Shown piece by piece: positions 1 to 12,500 of a stretch of 64,000 nt of DNA (the stretch's first letter is position 1; the number at the start of each line of letters is the position of its first letter). Position numbers and translations under genes: made by a program. Source of the stretch: Acridotheres tristis (Eukaryota > Chordata > Aves > Passeriformes > Sturnidae); contig CM072887.1 in NCBI GenBank assembly GCA_037013685.1, positions 44,195,154 to 44,259,153 of the forward strand. The letters are read 5' to 3'. The notes beneath the pieces were generated by a model. It was given only the letters and a program-made list of their open reading frames with translations, ran no database searches and had not been told where the DNA came from.

Positions 1-489
1 TAAAATAAAGTGCTAAATAAGTACATCTTCAAAATTCAGTGTAATAAGTTGCAGTTATTTTAACAATATAAGCTCTGAGAAAACACTACCTTTCCTGGGA
101 GATACGTGCAGTCACAAATCTTAATAATTATTTGATACTTGGCTTTTGTTAGAATCTAGGAATGTAATTATCAGGTTAACAATACCATTTTCCCCCTAGA
201 TTCTTTGTCCTTAAAACACTAAGAAAAATGTCTAAGCAAATGCCGTATAAACCTTGTTAGCATGAATGTCACAGTTATGGATGCTAAGGACAATTATAAC
301 AGAATTTAAATAACTAAGTCTGGAGGTTTCATTGACAAGACTGGGTTTCGAATCTAATAACCTTTGAATATGACAAATGCAACAATTGTTCTGACAATCT
401 TAGAATGAAAGATTGTTTGTTAAGTGAACAAACACACATGATGATGAATTCTGCTGAACATTTAGTCTGTGCCATTGCTTGTTTTTCAG
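1..489 (+). other. RYR2: RYR2 intron, 3' part
   Basis: AT-rich intron sequence ending in the acceptor cttgtttttcag. No repeat or other feature is recognisable. Confidence 0.85.
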
Positions 490-564
490 GACTGTCCATT
501 ATGAAGGTGGTGCTGTGTCCATTCATGCTCGTTCCCTTTGGCGACTAGAGACTCTAAGAGTTGC
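490..564 (+). CDS. RYR2: RYR2 exon (about human exon 11): end of MIR 3, residues 258-283
   Basis: The first base completes Arg258, 24 full codons follow ([10 protein letters not shown] to WRLETLRV), and the last two bases start Ala283. It encodes beta-strands at the end of the third MIR repeat in N-terminal domain B. The acceptor is tttttcag and the donor GTAAGT is an exact consensus. Arg276, one of three arginines that coordinate a chloride ion in the mouse RyR2 N-terminal structure, is the codon at 542-544. The only difference I see from human is Ile for Val at 269. The 75-bp exon is flanked by phase-2 introns, so skipping it would keep the frame. Confidence 0.95.
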
Positions 565-3500
565 GTAAGTAAAATCTATCTCAGAAAAAGGAGGACATTT
601 GGCAGGACACTTTTTGTGTAGTAAGAGCAATCATATAAAATCAAAATAATTATAAAACTGGATGAGTAAAACTAAAATAATCCTTCAAAAATGCTTTATA
701 TGACTTTCATTAAATACAAAACAAGTTCCTATAGAGAGAGTATGTGTTTAATTATTTTTTAAAATTGTTATAGCTGTCAGTGAATTCACAATTTACATTT
801 TTAGCACACAAATGACAAAAACAGAACTGGTTTCCTAAAAATAAAAATCATGTGTGACACTCCTCCCTCAGTTCGTTTAAGCCATTTGGAAGACTATAAA
901 ATAAAAAATGTAAAAGAAAAAATTCAATCATGCATTATTGGAAGTGTTGGAGTATAGTAAGGAATTGTGCCTTGTTGGTTAATGTAATTGCAGTGTAAAA
1001 CTGAATTTAAATCATGTTATGATCTGTGCTTGTGATAAAGTTTCTAGTGAGGAATAAATGATTGCTTTTTAGAGATTAAATCAGAGCAGCTTATGAAAAG
1101 GTTACACTCCAGTGATACTGTTTTCTGTGTGTGCATTTTTATTAATAGGATGACATTAAATGTCAGTGGTAGGGCAATGAGATTTTTCCTTTGGACTAAA
1201 ATGGAGACAGTGACAACAACAATGAAACTGGAAGGATCTCTGGGTTTTTGTTTTTCCCATGGCATTTACTTCCTTAATAAGCAGAACTGCAGCAACACGG
1301 GGATCCAAGAAATGACAGGTTTCTGTTATGACCATCATACATATCACTTTGACAGGCATTGTATGCAAGATTTTGAAGGGTAAACATTTGAACATATATG
1401 ACTGAAGGAAATTGTAAGAACTGTCAAAACTATTATTACAAAGGGAGTGATAAGCTTTCTTTTTTAAAAACAAGATTTTCTTACCAGGAAAAAAAAGAAC
1501 CAAATAAAACCCTAAGAATAACACTCTCTCCTATACTTCCCTCACCAACCTGTTTTCCTGTATGATATTCTAATTGCTATATACATTCAGGGCTGAATTG
1601 CTGGCCATTAATATTCGTGCAAATAGTTCAATTTGTAGTTTTGTGTATGCATGCCTGAAGTTGTAGTCCTTCCCAGCATGACTGCAGATAAAATACTATG
1701 TGAATTTTACATGTTTCTAAAGGAACTTTTTTTCCCTCAAATCTGTTTATTAGTGGAGAACTCTCAAAAAATTGCCTGGGCAGTCTACACGGACAGATGC
1801 CCTTGGGATGCCCTGCCATGGACATCAAATACTATGGCTCAGCATTGCTTTCTTTCCCAAAAGGCAGAGCTCATGCTCTCACATTGCAAAAAATATTTTT
1901 AGTAGTTGGAAATGGTTTCATAAGATACTTCCTGCTCAAAAGAATTTTTTTGTAAGTGCACATGAATTGTTATTTTTCCTGTCCTGCAGGCATGAACTAG
2001 AAGCATGGCTCAATTACACTACCATTTTTTTGTTCTTATGGTCTGTAGCTACTGGGGCCAAAAGAAAATTGAGTGAGACAAGAGAAAAGGCAGTTCCCCA
2101 GCATGACCTGTAATATAAAAGGTGCAGAACAGATGTATTTCACCAGACTCGGCAACACAATAGCTGAGATTCGTGACCTGACATTTTACTGACTAGAGAA
2201 ACAGAAGTTACGATAGAACACTGGACTCGGATGTACTTTTGTGGAGTATATGGACTTTGCTGTGCAGAAGACAGAAAAAGAGAAATGTGTTTCTAAGATA
2301 TAAAGCTTCCATATTTCCTTCTACCCCAAAGCTCCCTCAATTTAAACACAAGAGACTCTAGTTTTCAAAAGAAAATAGTTGATGACAAAGACCTTTTTAT
2401 TCTTCTGTTCTCTTTAAACAAATAACTGAAAAGGTTTAGAAGTTTAATCACTGAAGTGTTGTTGCAAAACAGAAATGTTTAAAAAACTGCACTTTGAAAA
2501 TGTTTGCCAAATTGGTTTTGCGCACTTTGCCAAGTCTAAAGAGGACACATTTGAACAAATGGGTATTGGTGTAAAATAGGTAAGTGCTTTAATTGGCTAC
2601 ATCTATGTCTCAAGGAAAATGAAAATTTTTTAACTTAAACCTGTGTAAGTAGAAACTCAAGGGATTTTCAGACTTCCATGTAGATGTATACAAAAACATA
2701 TACATAATATGTATACAGAATAAATGCATGATTTCCTCTCCAAAATTCACCATTCACATACATCTGAAGTGCAAACTTTTGAAGATATTTTGAAGAAAGT
2801 TTTGTGAAGAACGAGGAAAATCTTCTAGTTGTGACAGTTTTCCAATCTGAAAAGCCTTTGTCAAGTATATACTCCTTAGCAACCCCTACACAAGTTTATC
2901 TTCAGGAATGAAACAGGAAGAACATCAGGACTGCATTTTCAGTTTAGGGCAAGTAGTTGGAAACCTATGACCTGTGTTTTAAGTTGAGTAATTTTTCGGG
3001 AGCTTAGATAAGCTTTGCCTTTTTTCCTTCTATAGAATATGAAGAATCTGGGCCATTTTTTGCTTAATAAGTTTTCATATTTATTTTAGAAAGTTTTCTA
3101 TATGTTTATTTTTTCTTTAGCCATTTTATTTTTGCTCAACATTTAAAGTGTGCTTAAAATCTCCTGACTGCTAAAAGATCTCGGGGAGAGTGAAGAATGG
3201 CAGCTGCTGGTAGATGAAATGTTGGAGAGGGAACTGGCAGATCTAAACTCTTTGTGTACAGCAGAAGCCTCCTTTTCTGTAGGCGGTCTGTACCTTCTCT
3301 CAAGAGGAATTCAGTCTGAACAAAGGGAGCTTGTGCAAAGGAAGACCTTAAGATTATTTATTAGAATAGTTTTGTAGAGGACAACCATGAAGCAACCACT
3401 TTCTTGCTGATACTCCAAGATGTGAATGTTATGTTTTGTATCAAGTGAAATATTTTTGCCAGTAGTTAAAATATTTTTTTTTTAAATAAATGTTTTTTTA

Positions 3501-6500
3501 TGGACTTTCTTAGGTGGAGTGGCAGCCACATTAGATGGGGACAGCCATTCAGACTAAGACATATAACAACAGGAAAATATTTAAGTCTCCTGGATGACAA
3601 GAGTCTTCTTCTTACAGACAAAGAGAAGGCAGATGTAAAATCTACAGCATTCTGTTTTCGGTCTTCCAAGGTATGGAATCAGTGCAGCATTAATATTACT
3701 AGTAATAATTCCAATCTCTTTAGAAAGCAAGATTTAGATACTTTCTGTTTGTTGTTATTGCCTTAATTATTGGAGCCTTCTACTTTTCACTGATTAAAAA
3801 AATTCCAAAATGCAGTATAATCAATAACTAGAAAGCTTCTTTTATCATGCTTTCTCTATGTATTACTGCCTGGCTGTCTATTTGTGGGTTTATTTTTTTC
3901 TTCTTGTTAATTTGTTGCTTTTTTGTTGATTGGGTTGGCTTTTTTGGTACCACTTACCACTTTTGAGCTGTATACTAATTTCTAATTTGTTTTTCTGATT
4001 AACTTCTCTCCTGCTTCACTGCTTATATCTGTTGTCTAACATAGGAAAATTTTATAATGAGTTACTGAAATTAAATTGGAAATTCAGGATTTCTCTTAGC
4101 AGATATTTTACTGTATGTTAATCTGAAATCACCAGAGTCTGACTTTTTATTCTGACAGCTTTGATAAGCACTTCAAGTTTAAACCAGTACTTCTGTAGTA
4201 GGTAAACAGTTAAGAATAATACTATGATAAATTATTAAATATCCTTTCTTTCTCATACTTTACACCTGTAGCATTTTGTCTGAAAATTTTCCAACATTAA
4301 TTTTGTTATTGTAAAAACTGTCTTCTAAAATACAAAGTAGCAATAAACAGAATTACTCAATAACTTCCCTGTACCATTTAAATTATATATAGATATATAT
4401 AAATTATTTGCCTGCTTGAGAAGATAAGAAAAAAAAAGATACCCAAAAGCAGGTTTACAGACTTTTGCACCTTGCTAACAAAGACTTCAGGGGATGGTGT
4501 TTTGAGACCCGGACAATGTATCTTTTTTGAAACCAATTAGAAAAGTCATAGAAAGCTTAAATATTTTAGGGCAATGCAGTGCAACCATATTGGGAGTTTC
4601 CTGTTGCAGCTAGTATAGATTTCAACACTTGAAAGCAAGAGGGATGGAATAATTCACTCCCTGATTTTTCAAGATGGGCTGTCAGCCAGAAGTGTTCCAG
4701 AAAGAGTAGAACAGTATACTGGGCTCTACTGTTATATGGTTTATTTAGTCCAAAAAATACTTGGAGGCAAGAATTTTTAGCAATAAAGAATGTCTCTTGT
4801 TGATATAGATAAGGTGGTTTATCTTTATTTTCTATGTAGCATATGCACATGTATTTTGGAGACTAGGTGATGTTGTATTTGAAGTTTCTCCTTTTTATTC
4901 CTTTTTCTTCCAGCCTGAATTTGGAAGTCTCATTTGAAACTATTTCGAGGTTTTAGATTTGGAAATGGTTTTGTTCTGCCATGCTCAAAATGAAAGGTTA
5001 ACATTTACTTGGTTTTTAGTGGCCAAACCTATCCTATGCTGAGCAGAGCAGAGACAAAAGGCTTTGGGGCAGGTAGAAACTTGTTATGGTGATGAATTGA
5101 AGTAATGAGAGACTTTTAAGACTAGTATATAACCTAATCAGCACATAACAAATATAATACTAATGTTTTTTAAATATGGATTTTGGAATAAATTGGAAGT
5201 CTTGAAGATCATATTTGATTAAGTGTTGTAAATATCAATATTAATTTTAACTAATTACTTACTTGGAGGGAATTACAGAGATACCACAGAGGAGGAGGAG
5301 GATGAGTATATGTTTTGCTGAGGATAAATCAAATCTGGATGCAATCTGTGTCATGTGCTCTAGAATGACTGATTCACCAGGGAACTTGTACCAGATGACC
5401 CAGTGTGGTACTTTCTAACCTGACTAATTCTGTGATTCAGTCTCCTGCTTTGGACTTGTTATAGGAGTGTCATGTTTCACTTTATAAGGCTAACAGCATT
5501 AAAAATTTTTAGGTCCCTTCCCTCTCTGGGAAAGAGTATTAAAAACACCATTTCAAATTACAGGAGTGCTAGAAAGGCAAACCATCCAAACTTCCACTTA
5601 TATTATTGTATGTACTTAGCATCCAGGATAAGAGGGACCCCCTAAACTTTTTTATTGAGTACAGAGCATTAAAACCTGTGGGTGTTTCAAGTGGCTATCT
5701 CTTTCATATTGGAATTTCATCCCTTTTTTTGCCACAGTCATAATTCTTCCTTGCAGTAGCTGCAAAGAAGTGGGAAGAATTGTTAAGCTGCCATTTGTTG
5801 CACAATTGTAAGTTACCTTTAAATAGGCAAAAACAAACAAGGGAGAGGAAAATGTTAAAGGATCAGTTCCTTCAAGTGTGTGAGTGATAACTTCAATTAC
5901 TGTAAGAAAAGCAGCTTTCATGTTTGCAGAGATAGTGCTGAAAATGTATCACCTGCAAACCTGAAGATTCACATGCAAATATGGAGGCTTAACGTTTATA
6001 TTTTATCCCTTATTATTTGCAAGGGCTCATCATCTTAAACATGTTAGCTTGCCAGTACTTCATTTGAAAAATAACCCAGAAGAGAACTGGAATTCTAGAG
6101 GGGTTTTTTTGTGCTTTTGGTTTTTTTTGTTGTTGTTTTTGTTTTGTTTGGGGGGGGGGGGGGTTGTTTGATTTTTTGTTGTTGTTGTTTTGTTTTTTTG
6201 TTTGGTTTGGGGTTTTTTTGTTTGGTTGTTTCTTGTTTTGTTTGGTTGTTTTTTGTTTGGTTGGTTGGTTGGTTTTGGTTGTGGTTTTTTGTTTTGGTGG
6301 GTTTTTTTTGGTTTTTTTTTTGTTGTTTTGTTTTGGTTTGGTTTTGTTTTTTTTTTTTGTGTTACCAAACAGCACTCAGAAGATAAGGGTTTTGTGAGGG
6401 GCTAACAGTCACTTAATTTTTCATTCTGGTAATCAGCCTTTGTTCTCTGGTTATCATATATTACCCTAATAATTATCATTAAATGCAAAATGCATTTCAA

Positions 6501-9500
6501 GAATCTGAAATTCAGAATTTTTTTTTTCTTTCTCTATTCTCTCTGGTAGTTCTGCTTCATTCAGCACAGGATGTCCACAGATATCTACAATTTATTTCCC
6601 AAGCATATGTCTCTTTTAATAGACTTGCATTTGTAGTAATCAAGTTTTGTGGATTTTTTTCTCTTCCATTTGCTCAATATTGATTCTTTTTGATAAAAAC
6701 CATTGTTTTAATATCACTATTCCACTGAAATAAGGTAATTTTACCAGTCTAGAAATATTTGTACGTTCTGTGCCAAGTCTGCTTTTCCTGTCCGTAGTCT
6801 TCTCTAGAGGACAGAAATATATCAATTTTAATGAAATGGTATGGCTTTTATTTTTATGTCTTCAGCTTTTTCTTTCTTATTTTTTCTTCTAAAATTGTAT
6901 GGAAATTATATTAATGTAGCTTAAAAAGCAGCCATAAATTAGCTTCCTGTAGTTGGTGAGGTCTTAAGATATCAGTCCTGAAAGTGTGCCACAGAGGGAA
7001 TGGGTTAGGTCAGAGGGCAAGAGGTAGAGTTGAAAGGACAAGCCTTAATTAAGGTAATCCGTTTTGGAATGTTATAAAGAGTTAAACAGAAACTTTAGAC
7101 TGAAATAATAGTTAAGATGAGGCTTCACAGAATAATTTTTCAACATTAGAATGAAACAATTTTTAAAAGATTTTGTTCATTCAGACAACAACAAAAATGG
7201 GAAGATTGGCTTGTGTTCTTGTATGCGTGGAATGAACACTGTTTACAAAGAGAACAGCCTTCTGGAGAAAATCTGGCACATTGTTCCAGAAGTCTGCTCA
7301 TTTCCAATGCATTCTTGTTTTGCAGTACTGAGATGGTTTACAGACTGTTGCAAAACCAACTTGTTGCTGTTTGGTCCAATGTAATAAATGAAGATTTTAG
7401 ATCCTTGTTTAGACAAGGTTGATCATCTGAGAATGGGTCTAGACTACAAATAAACCTGAAGGTTTTGTTTGTAAAAATGCTGTAGGAAGAATTAACAGAT
7501 GGTTCAGTAACGACAGGCTAGGTACGTGGTCAGAGTGTGGCTGGAAACTTGCACATTACTTGCCCATGTATTTGCCAATGCACCATTTATTAATTAGTGA
7601 CATGGCGATTTCTGATATTTTTCAGATCCCCATTTTCACTGATGAACTACTGTACTGTAGATAATGAGATTGTTTCATTATATGTACTTTCTCAACTACC
7701 TGCTGTTTATTGATATGAACCGAGCACTCCATTCAAATCTTCCCCTTTATAAAACAATTTGTGGTTCCTGATCACTCCCACAAAAATCTCAGTCTTGAAG
7801 CTCCCAAATGAATGGTGTAATGCCTGCTGCCCCTACACCATTCTCTAGTCTTCTGTTTCTCTCCTACATGTAATTCAACTTTGACACTATAATAGCTTTC
7901 CTGGCTACTAAATTTGTTTTTCAGAACAGAGCTCACTGGGATTGATTTTAATCTGGGCTTTAAACATTCACTCAGAGCTGTTAGTGTACTTACATCAGTG
8001 AGAACAGAGATCTTGTTTGACACATTGTTGGCACTGCAATTTTTATGCCAAGTAAATTTAATTCTAATGGGAATGAAAATTTCAGTATCAAACCCCTTCA
8101 CTTTGTGTTACTGCCAGTAGATTTTTTACAAAGAATGCAAAAATGCTTTAAGTTAATAATCCCTCATCTTATTTACAGTGCTTTTTGAGAAAATTCATGC
8201 ATTCTTATATTCACATCTTAAGAAATTAATTGTGATACCTGAAATAAGAAAAACTTATAATGTAGAAGCACACTATGTGTTCACAATATCTCCCAGTTAT
8301 AAAGAGAATTAAAAAAACCTGGAGCTTGAAATCAGGATCTAATTTATTTCTTTCTGTATCATCATTTGTTTGCAATGTCATATTATAAGTAGCTTTTCAA
8401 TTTCCAACTGTTATTACATTCAGGTTATTTGTGCTAGCTTTTGAAAGAATTGAATACAGCATTTAGAGAAATGATAGGAGCAAAATAATAGGTTAGTAAG
8501 ATAATAGAGGCATACAATAGCTCTAATTGGATTATTAGATTATTAATAAATTAGTTACTACCATGTATCAATGGACAAGATTTTAATAAGAATTTCAGGA
8601 CTTAAGAAGTACTGAAAGTCATTTACTCAGTACTGAGATTAACATCTGTATCCAGAAACAATCAGAAAACAAGCTGAATTGGTGAATATAACATATCTGA
8701 AAATTTAATGTTATGAAAAGGAATCATAAGAATTTCACGTCTGTAATATTGTACGGGTTTTTTTTCAAATGCTTCAAAATGCATTCATGATTGTAGGCTG
8801 AAAATCTAGTTACAGGACATTTCCCTTTACTTAAAAAATGCTTTAAAAAAACTTCAATAAATTAGAATTTGTTGTTTGTTCATGTACAAACCCCACTCTT
8901 TCTCAGGTTTTACTGTGAAGCTGTCTTCCCACATTGTCAGGGTATGTGTGTATGAGGTAATCATTCTTCTAATCTTTCCTGATTGTAGACAGGTAGAACA
9001 GGAAGAAGTTTTTGTCTCACTATTTGTAACATTACTCTGAGTAGCTGCAGGAAGATCTCCTGCTGATCAGGAGAATCCCAGAATGTTGAAGCTGTACTTG
9101 GTTAAGTAGGTCTTGTTGCATACTGAACGTACAGCTGAAGGTATATCCGTCAGTTGAATCGTATGTTTTTGGAGAGATTAAGTGGATGATCTGCCATGAG
9201 GCAGGATGCATGGGCTGTTTGTTCATACTCTGATGTCCAGAAGTAGTTTGTGCCTCTGAAGTCTGTCCAGAAGCAGTTTGTGCTTAGGAAGACTAGGTAT
9301 TGGGGAAATGCCTCAAATTAGAGCTACAAACTCTAGCATTGCTTGGGACACTACATTTCCTCTCCTGAAACAACTGCTGTCTCTACAGGATACCAGCTGG
9401 AATGACGTGCTGTTATGCCATTAATAGTTTGCAGGCCAGTCATGCAGAAGTGGATTGCTTTTTTCCAGAAGTACTGTGCCCATGCTAGGCAGTGACAGAT

Positions 9501-12500
9501 TAAAGGCCATCTCTCAATGATTGTTGGATGGAGCTCATCTATCCAGGCTGGATAAAAACCCCAAATGCCCAAGAAAAAGGTTGTGGAGGTTAATGCCTGG
9601 TTCAGCTAGGAGAGTTGATGTATCTGGAGTTGTTTTCTAAGCTCTTGTATTTCAGTAATGACATGTATTGACAGTTCTTTCCTATGCAGGTGAAATGAAT
9701 ACACAGAACTTCTGTAGTGTACCAGGCTAGATTTTTGCACGGATGGGATTTCTCTTTGTCTTAAACTAAAAGTTACATTATCCCATATTTTTAGTAATAT
9801 CTTTAAAGAAGGATCTTAAATTTTCTTTTAGGTCCTCTTCTGGACAATTTCATAATATTTATTGTTTTATGTGAATACAAACATGTTGGTTATTGTTTGT
9901 GTATACATTTTTTTCTTCCTCAGGAAAAATTGGACATAGGGACAAGAAAAGAGGTGGATGGAATGGGAGCACCTGAAATAAAGTATGGGGATTCAATATG
10001 CTTCATACAACATGTAGATACAGGCTTATGGCTCACATACCAGTCAGCTGATGCAAAGTCTGTAAGAATGGGTTCTCTGCAGCGGAAGGTAAGACTGTAA
10101 ATAGGGATGGATTTCATTCACTCACAGTCTGATAGGGTGGATGGGGGCTGAGGGGTTGGGAAATGACGGAAGCTACATGAGCCAGCTAATTTCTGGAATT
10201 CAAATATTTTCAGCATGCTTGCCAGATGAAAGAGTGGGGTTTTTCAGTCATATTAAAAAGTTAAGTGATGTACTGAATTCTCAAACTGAAGGCCTGACAA
10301 AGTCCATGTGTTAACCTGTAGACATTATCTCACAAATACTGATAAATTTGGATATATTAGATTTCAAACTAAAATATTAGTAACAACCTATAGAATATGC
10401 TAAGATGCCTTTCTTCAAAGTGGTTTGGACGGGGGGAGCTTTTAGCTCAAAGTCTTTTTTTTTCCACTTTATAAGTGTATTACCTTTTGGGCTAGAACAT
10501 TCGAGTCTTGAATCCTGAGAGATTTCTTTATTTATAGAATAATCGCAGCCAAGCTGAATGTTAGCTCAACATCATAGAGTAGGGAAAAGATTCTTTTGCA
10601 ACTTAACACTGTAGGGTTTTCTGTGACTATTTCAGATACTACACAGTTAGAGCAGAAGTATAAAATATTTATGTGAATTGGATTGAATACCTTCAGAGCC
10701 ATGAGAACCAGACATGGAAGTTATTGGAAATGACTCAAAGGGTAGTCAGAAAAGGCCAGTAACACCCTTAGAAATGAGGACCAGTAACGAATACATGTTA
10801 TGACCTTGTCTGCTTTGGGGATTTGCTGCTCTGTAAGGGAAGTGTTTTGAATGTTGATGAAAACAAAAAAAAAACGAAAACCCCTCAGATTTTATATATT
10901 CATTTATTTTTAAAAATAAAGTATGTTTACAAAAGCTGAGATTATTATGGCACTAAACCTCAGTACAGATGTGTCCTTGGGCATGAGAAACTAAACCATG
11001 GAATTATTTGTTTTTAATAAAATTGTTATTTTTGTATGTGACTTCGTAATTTCCTAGCCTGCCTTCCTATGTGAGTTTTCGGACTTCTTATTTAACATTT
11101 CATTTTGAAGTGAGTGCTTCTTGCTTTTGTTTTCAGGCAATAATGCACCATGAAGGGCACATGGATGATGGTTTAACACTGTCCAGATCTCAGAATGAAG
11201 AATCCCGTACAGCACGTGTCATCCGTAGTACAGTCTTCCTTTTCAACAGGTTCATAAGGTGTGCTTTTAGACCAATCTTTTCATCACTTTTCTTTTTTTT
11301 TTCTCTTCAGTTTTATTCAAGGTTGCCATTAATACAACAGGGAACAATTTGTCCTTCAAAAAAAATAGATCAATGTTTCTCAAACTGGACTTTATGTTAT
11401 TGCGTTGTGTTATCAGCAGATAAGCACTTTGACAGATACTGGTCAATTTTTTTTCTCTGTCTTCTAACATTAATTTATTGCGCAATCTCGATTTAAATGC
11501 ATAAACATACTGAAAATGCAAAAAAACCATAAAAGAGATTTTTCCTTGCCAAAATTTGCTTTAAGTCATGTAGCTTTTTCTTTTCTAAGTATGGCTTTTA
11601 AAGGTGATCTTCTTGAAAAACCTGGAAGAGTGAGATAACTCTGTAACTATAGAGCTGTAAAAAACACAAACATACTGAAGAAATTCACAGTCTCAAGAAG
11701 TTTTCTTTAAAATTATACCTTCTTTCCACCTTCACATTACACATTGCTTATTTGTTCTCTTTTAATGCTACTTGTTTCTTTAATATTTTGAAACATGAAA
11801 AATGTTGTGTTGTATTTTATAATAGCCATTTAAAAATCTGTCAGATGTATGTATGTAATTTGCATTTATCTTCTTATTCCTAAATAACACTGATAAAATG
11901 CTAATTCTCAAATGCTTGTGACTTCAGTAATTGATGAAAGGCCCTTTCATCAGTGTAGCTTGCATTAGAAAAAGAATGATATGCAGTAAGACTGTATGGA
12001 ATGATAAGAATTTCATAACAACTCATTTGTCACAAGAAAAAGATGGTGCTGGAGATGGTGACCTGAAGCAAGGGCATAGACAAAGACACAGACATCTCAA
12101 TATGTTGATAAACATATAACAAGGTACTTAAAAACAGGACAAAATCACCTGTGAGGAAAATTGTCTACAGTATGAAATTTGAAATACAAAGGAAATGTAA
12201 GCCCTAGGTCACTTTGTAAATAATACATCTTCATAGAAGCTTCTAAGAATGCCATAAAAGATAAAGACAGAGAAAGGCAATTTAATAATAAGGTTTCACA
12301 AATGAAGGTATTGCTAAATTACAGTGGAGATTTTTGTGGAGTGCACAGGGAGTCCAAGGCAGTGTTTAGCAGTGCAGATTTGACAGGATGTTACTTCAAA
12401 AGAAAAAGCTGAATTGAAGAGGATGAAAATTATTCTTCTAAGTGTATGCCCCAGTTCTTCCTCATGAAGTCCGTAAAAAAATTGCGCTTTGGATAACATG

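Larger units (their letters stand above)
3671..9923 (+). other. RYR2: RYR2 intron, 6253 bp
   Basis: Contains an old CR1 3' end near 5.4 kb, a T/G-only tract at 6.1-6.36 kb and a 30-bp duplication at 9234-9293. The rest is AT-rich with no recognisable feature. Confidence 0.85.

Noticed and set aside
6013..6405. Long open frames on both strands, one Lys/Asn/Pro/Gln/Thr-rich, one Phe/Val/Gly/Leu-rich
   Set aside because: They come from the T/G-only tract, which has almost no stop codons by composition. No protein family is recognisable.
11071..11496. 141-codon plus-strand open frame
   Set aside because: Only 11137-11258 is real coding sequence; the rest is read-through into both flanking introns.
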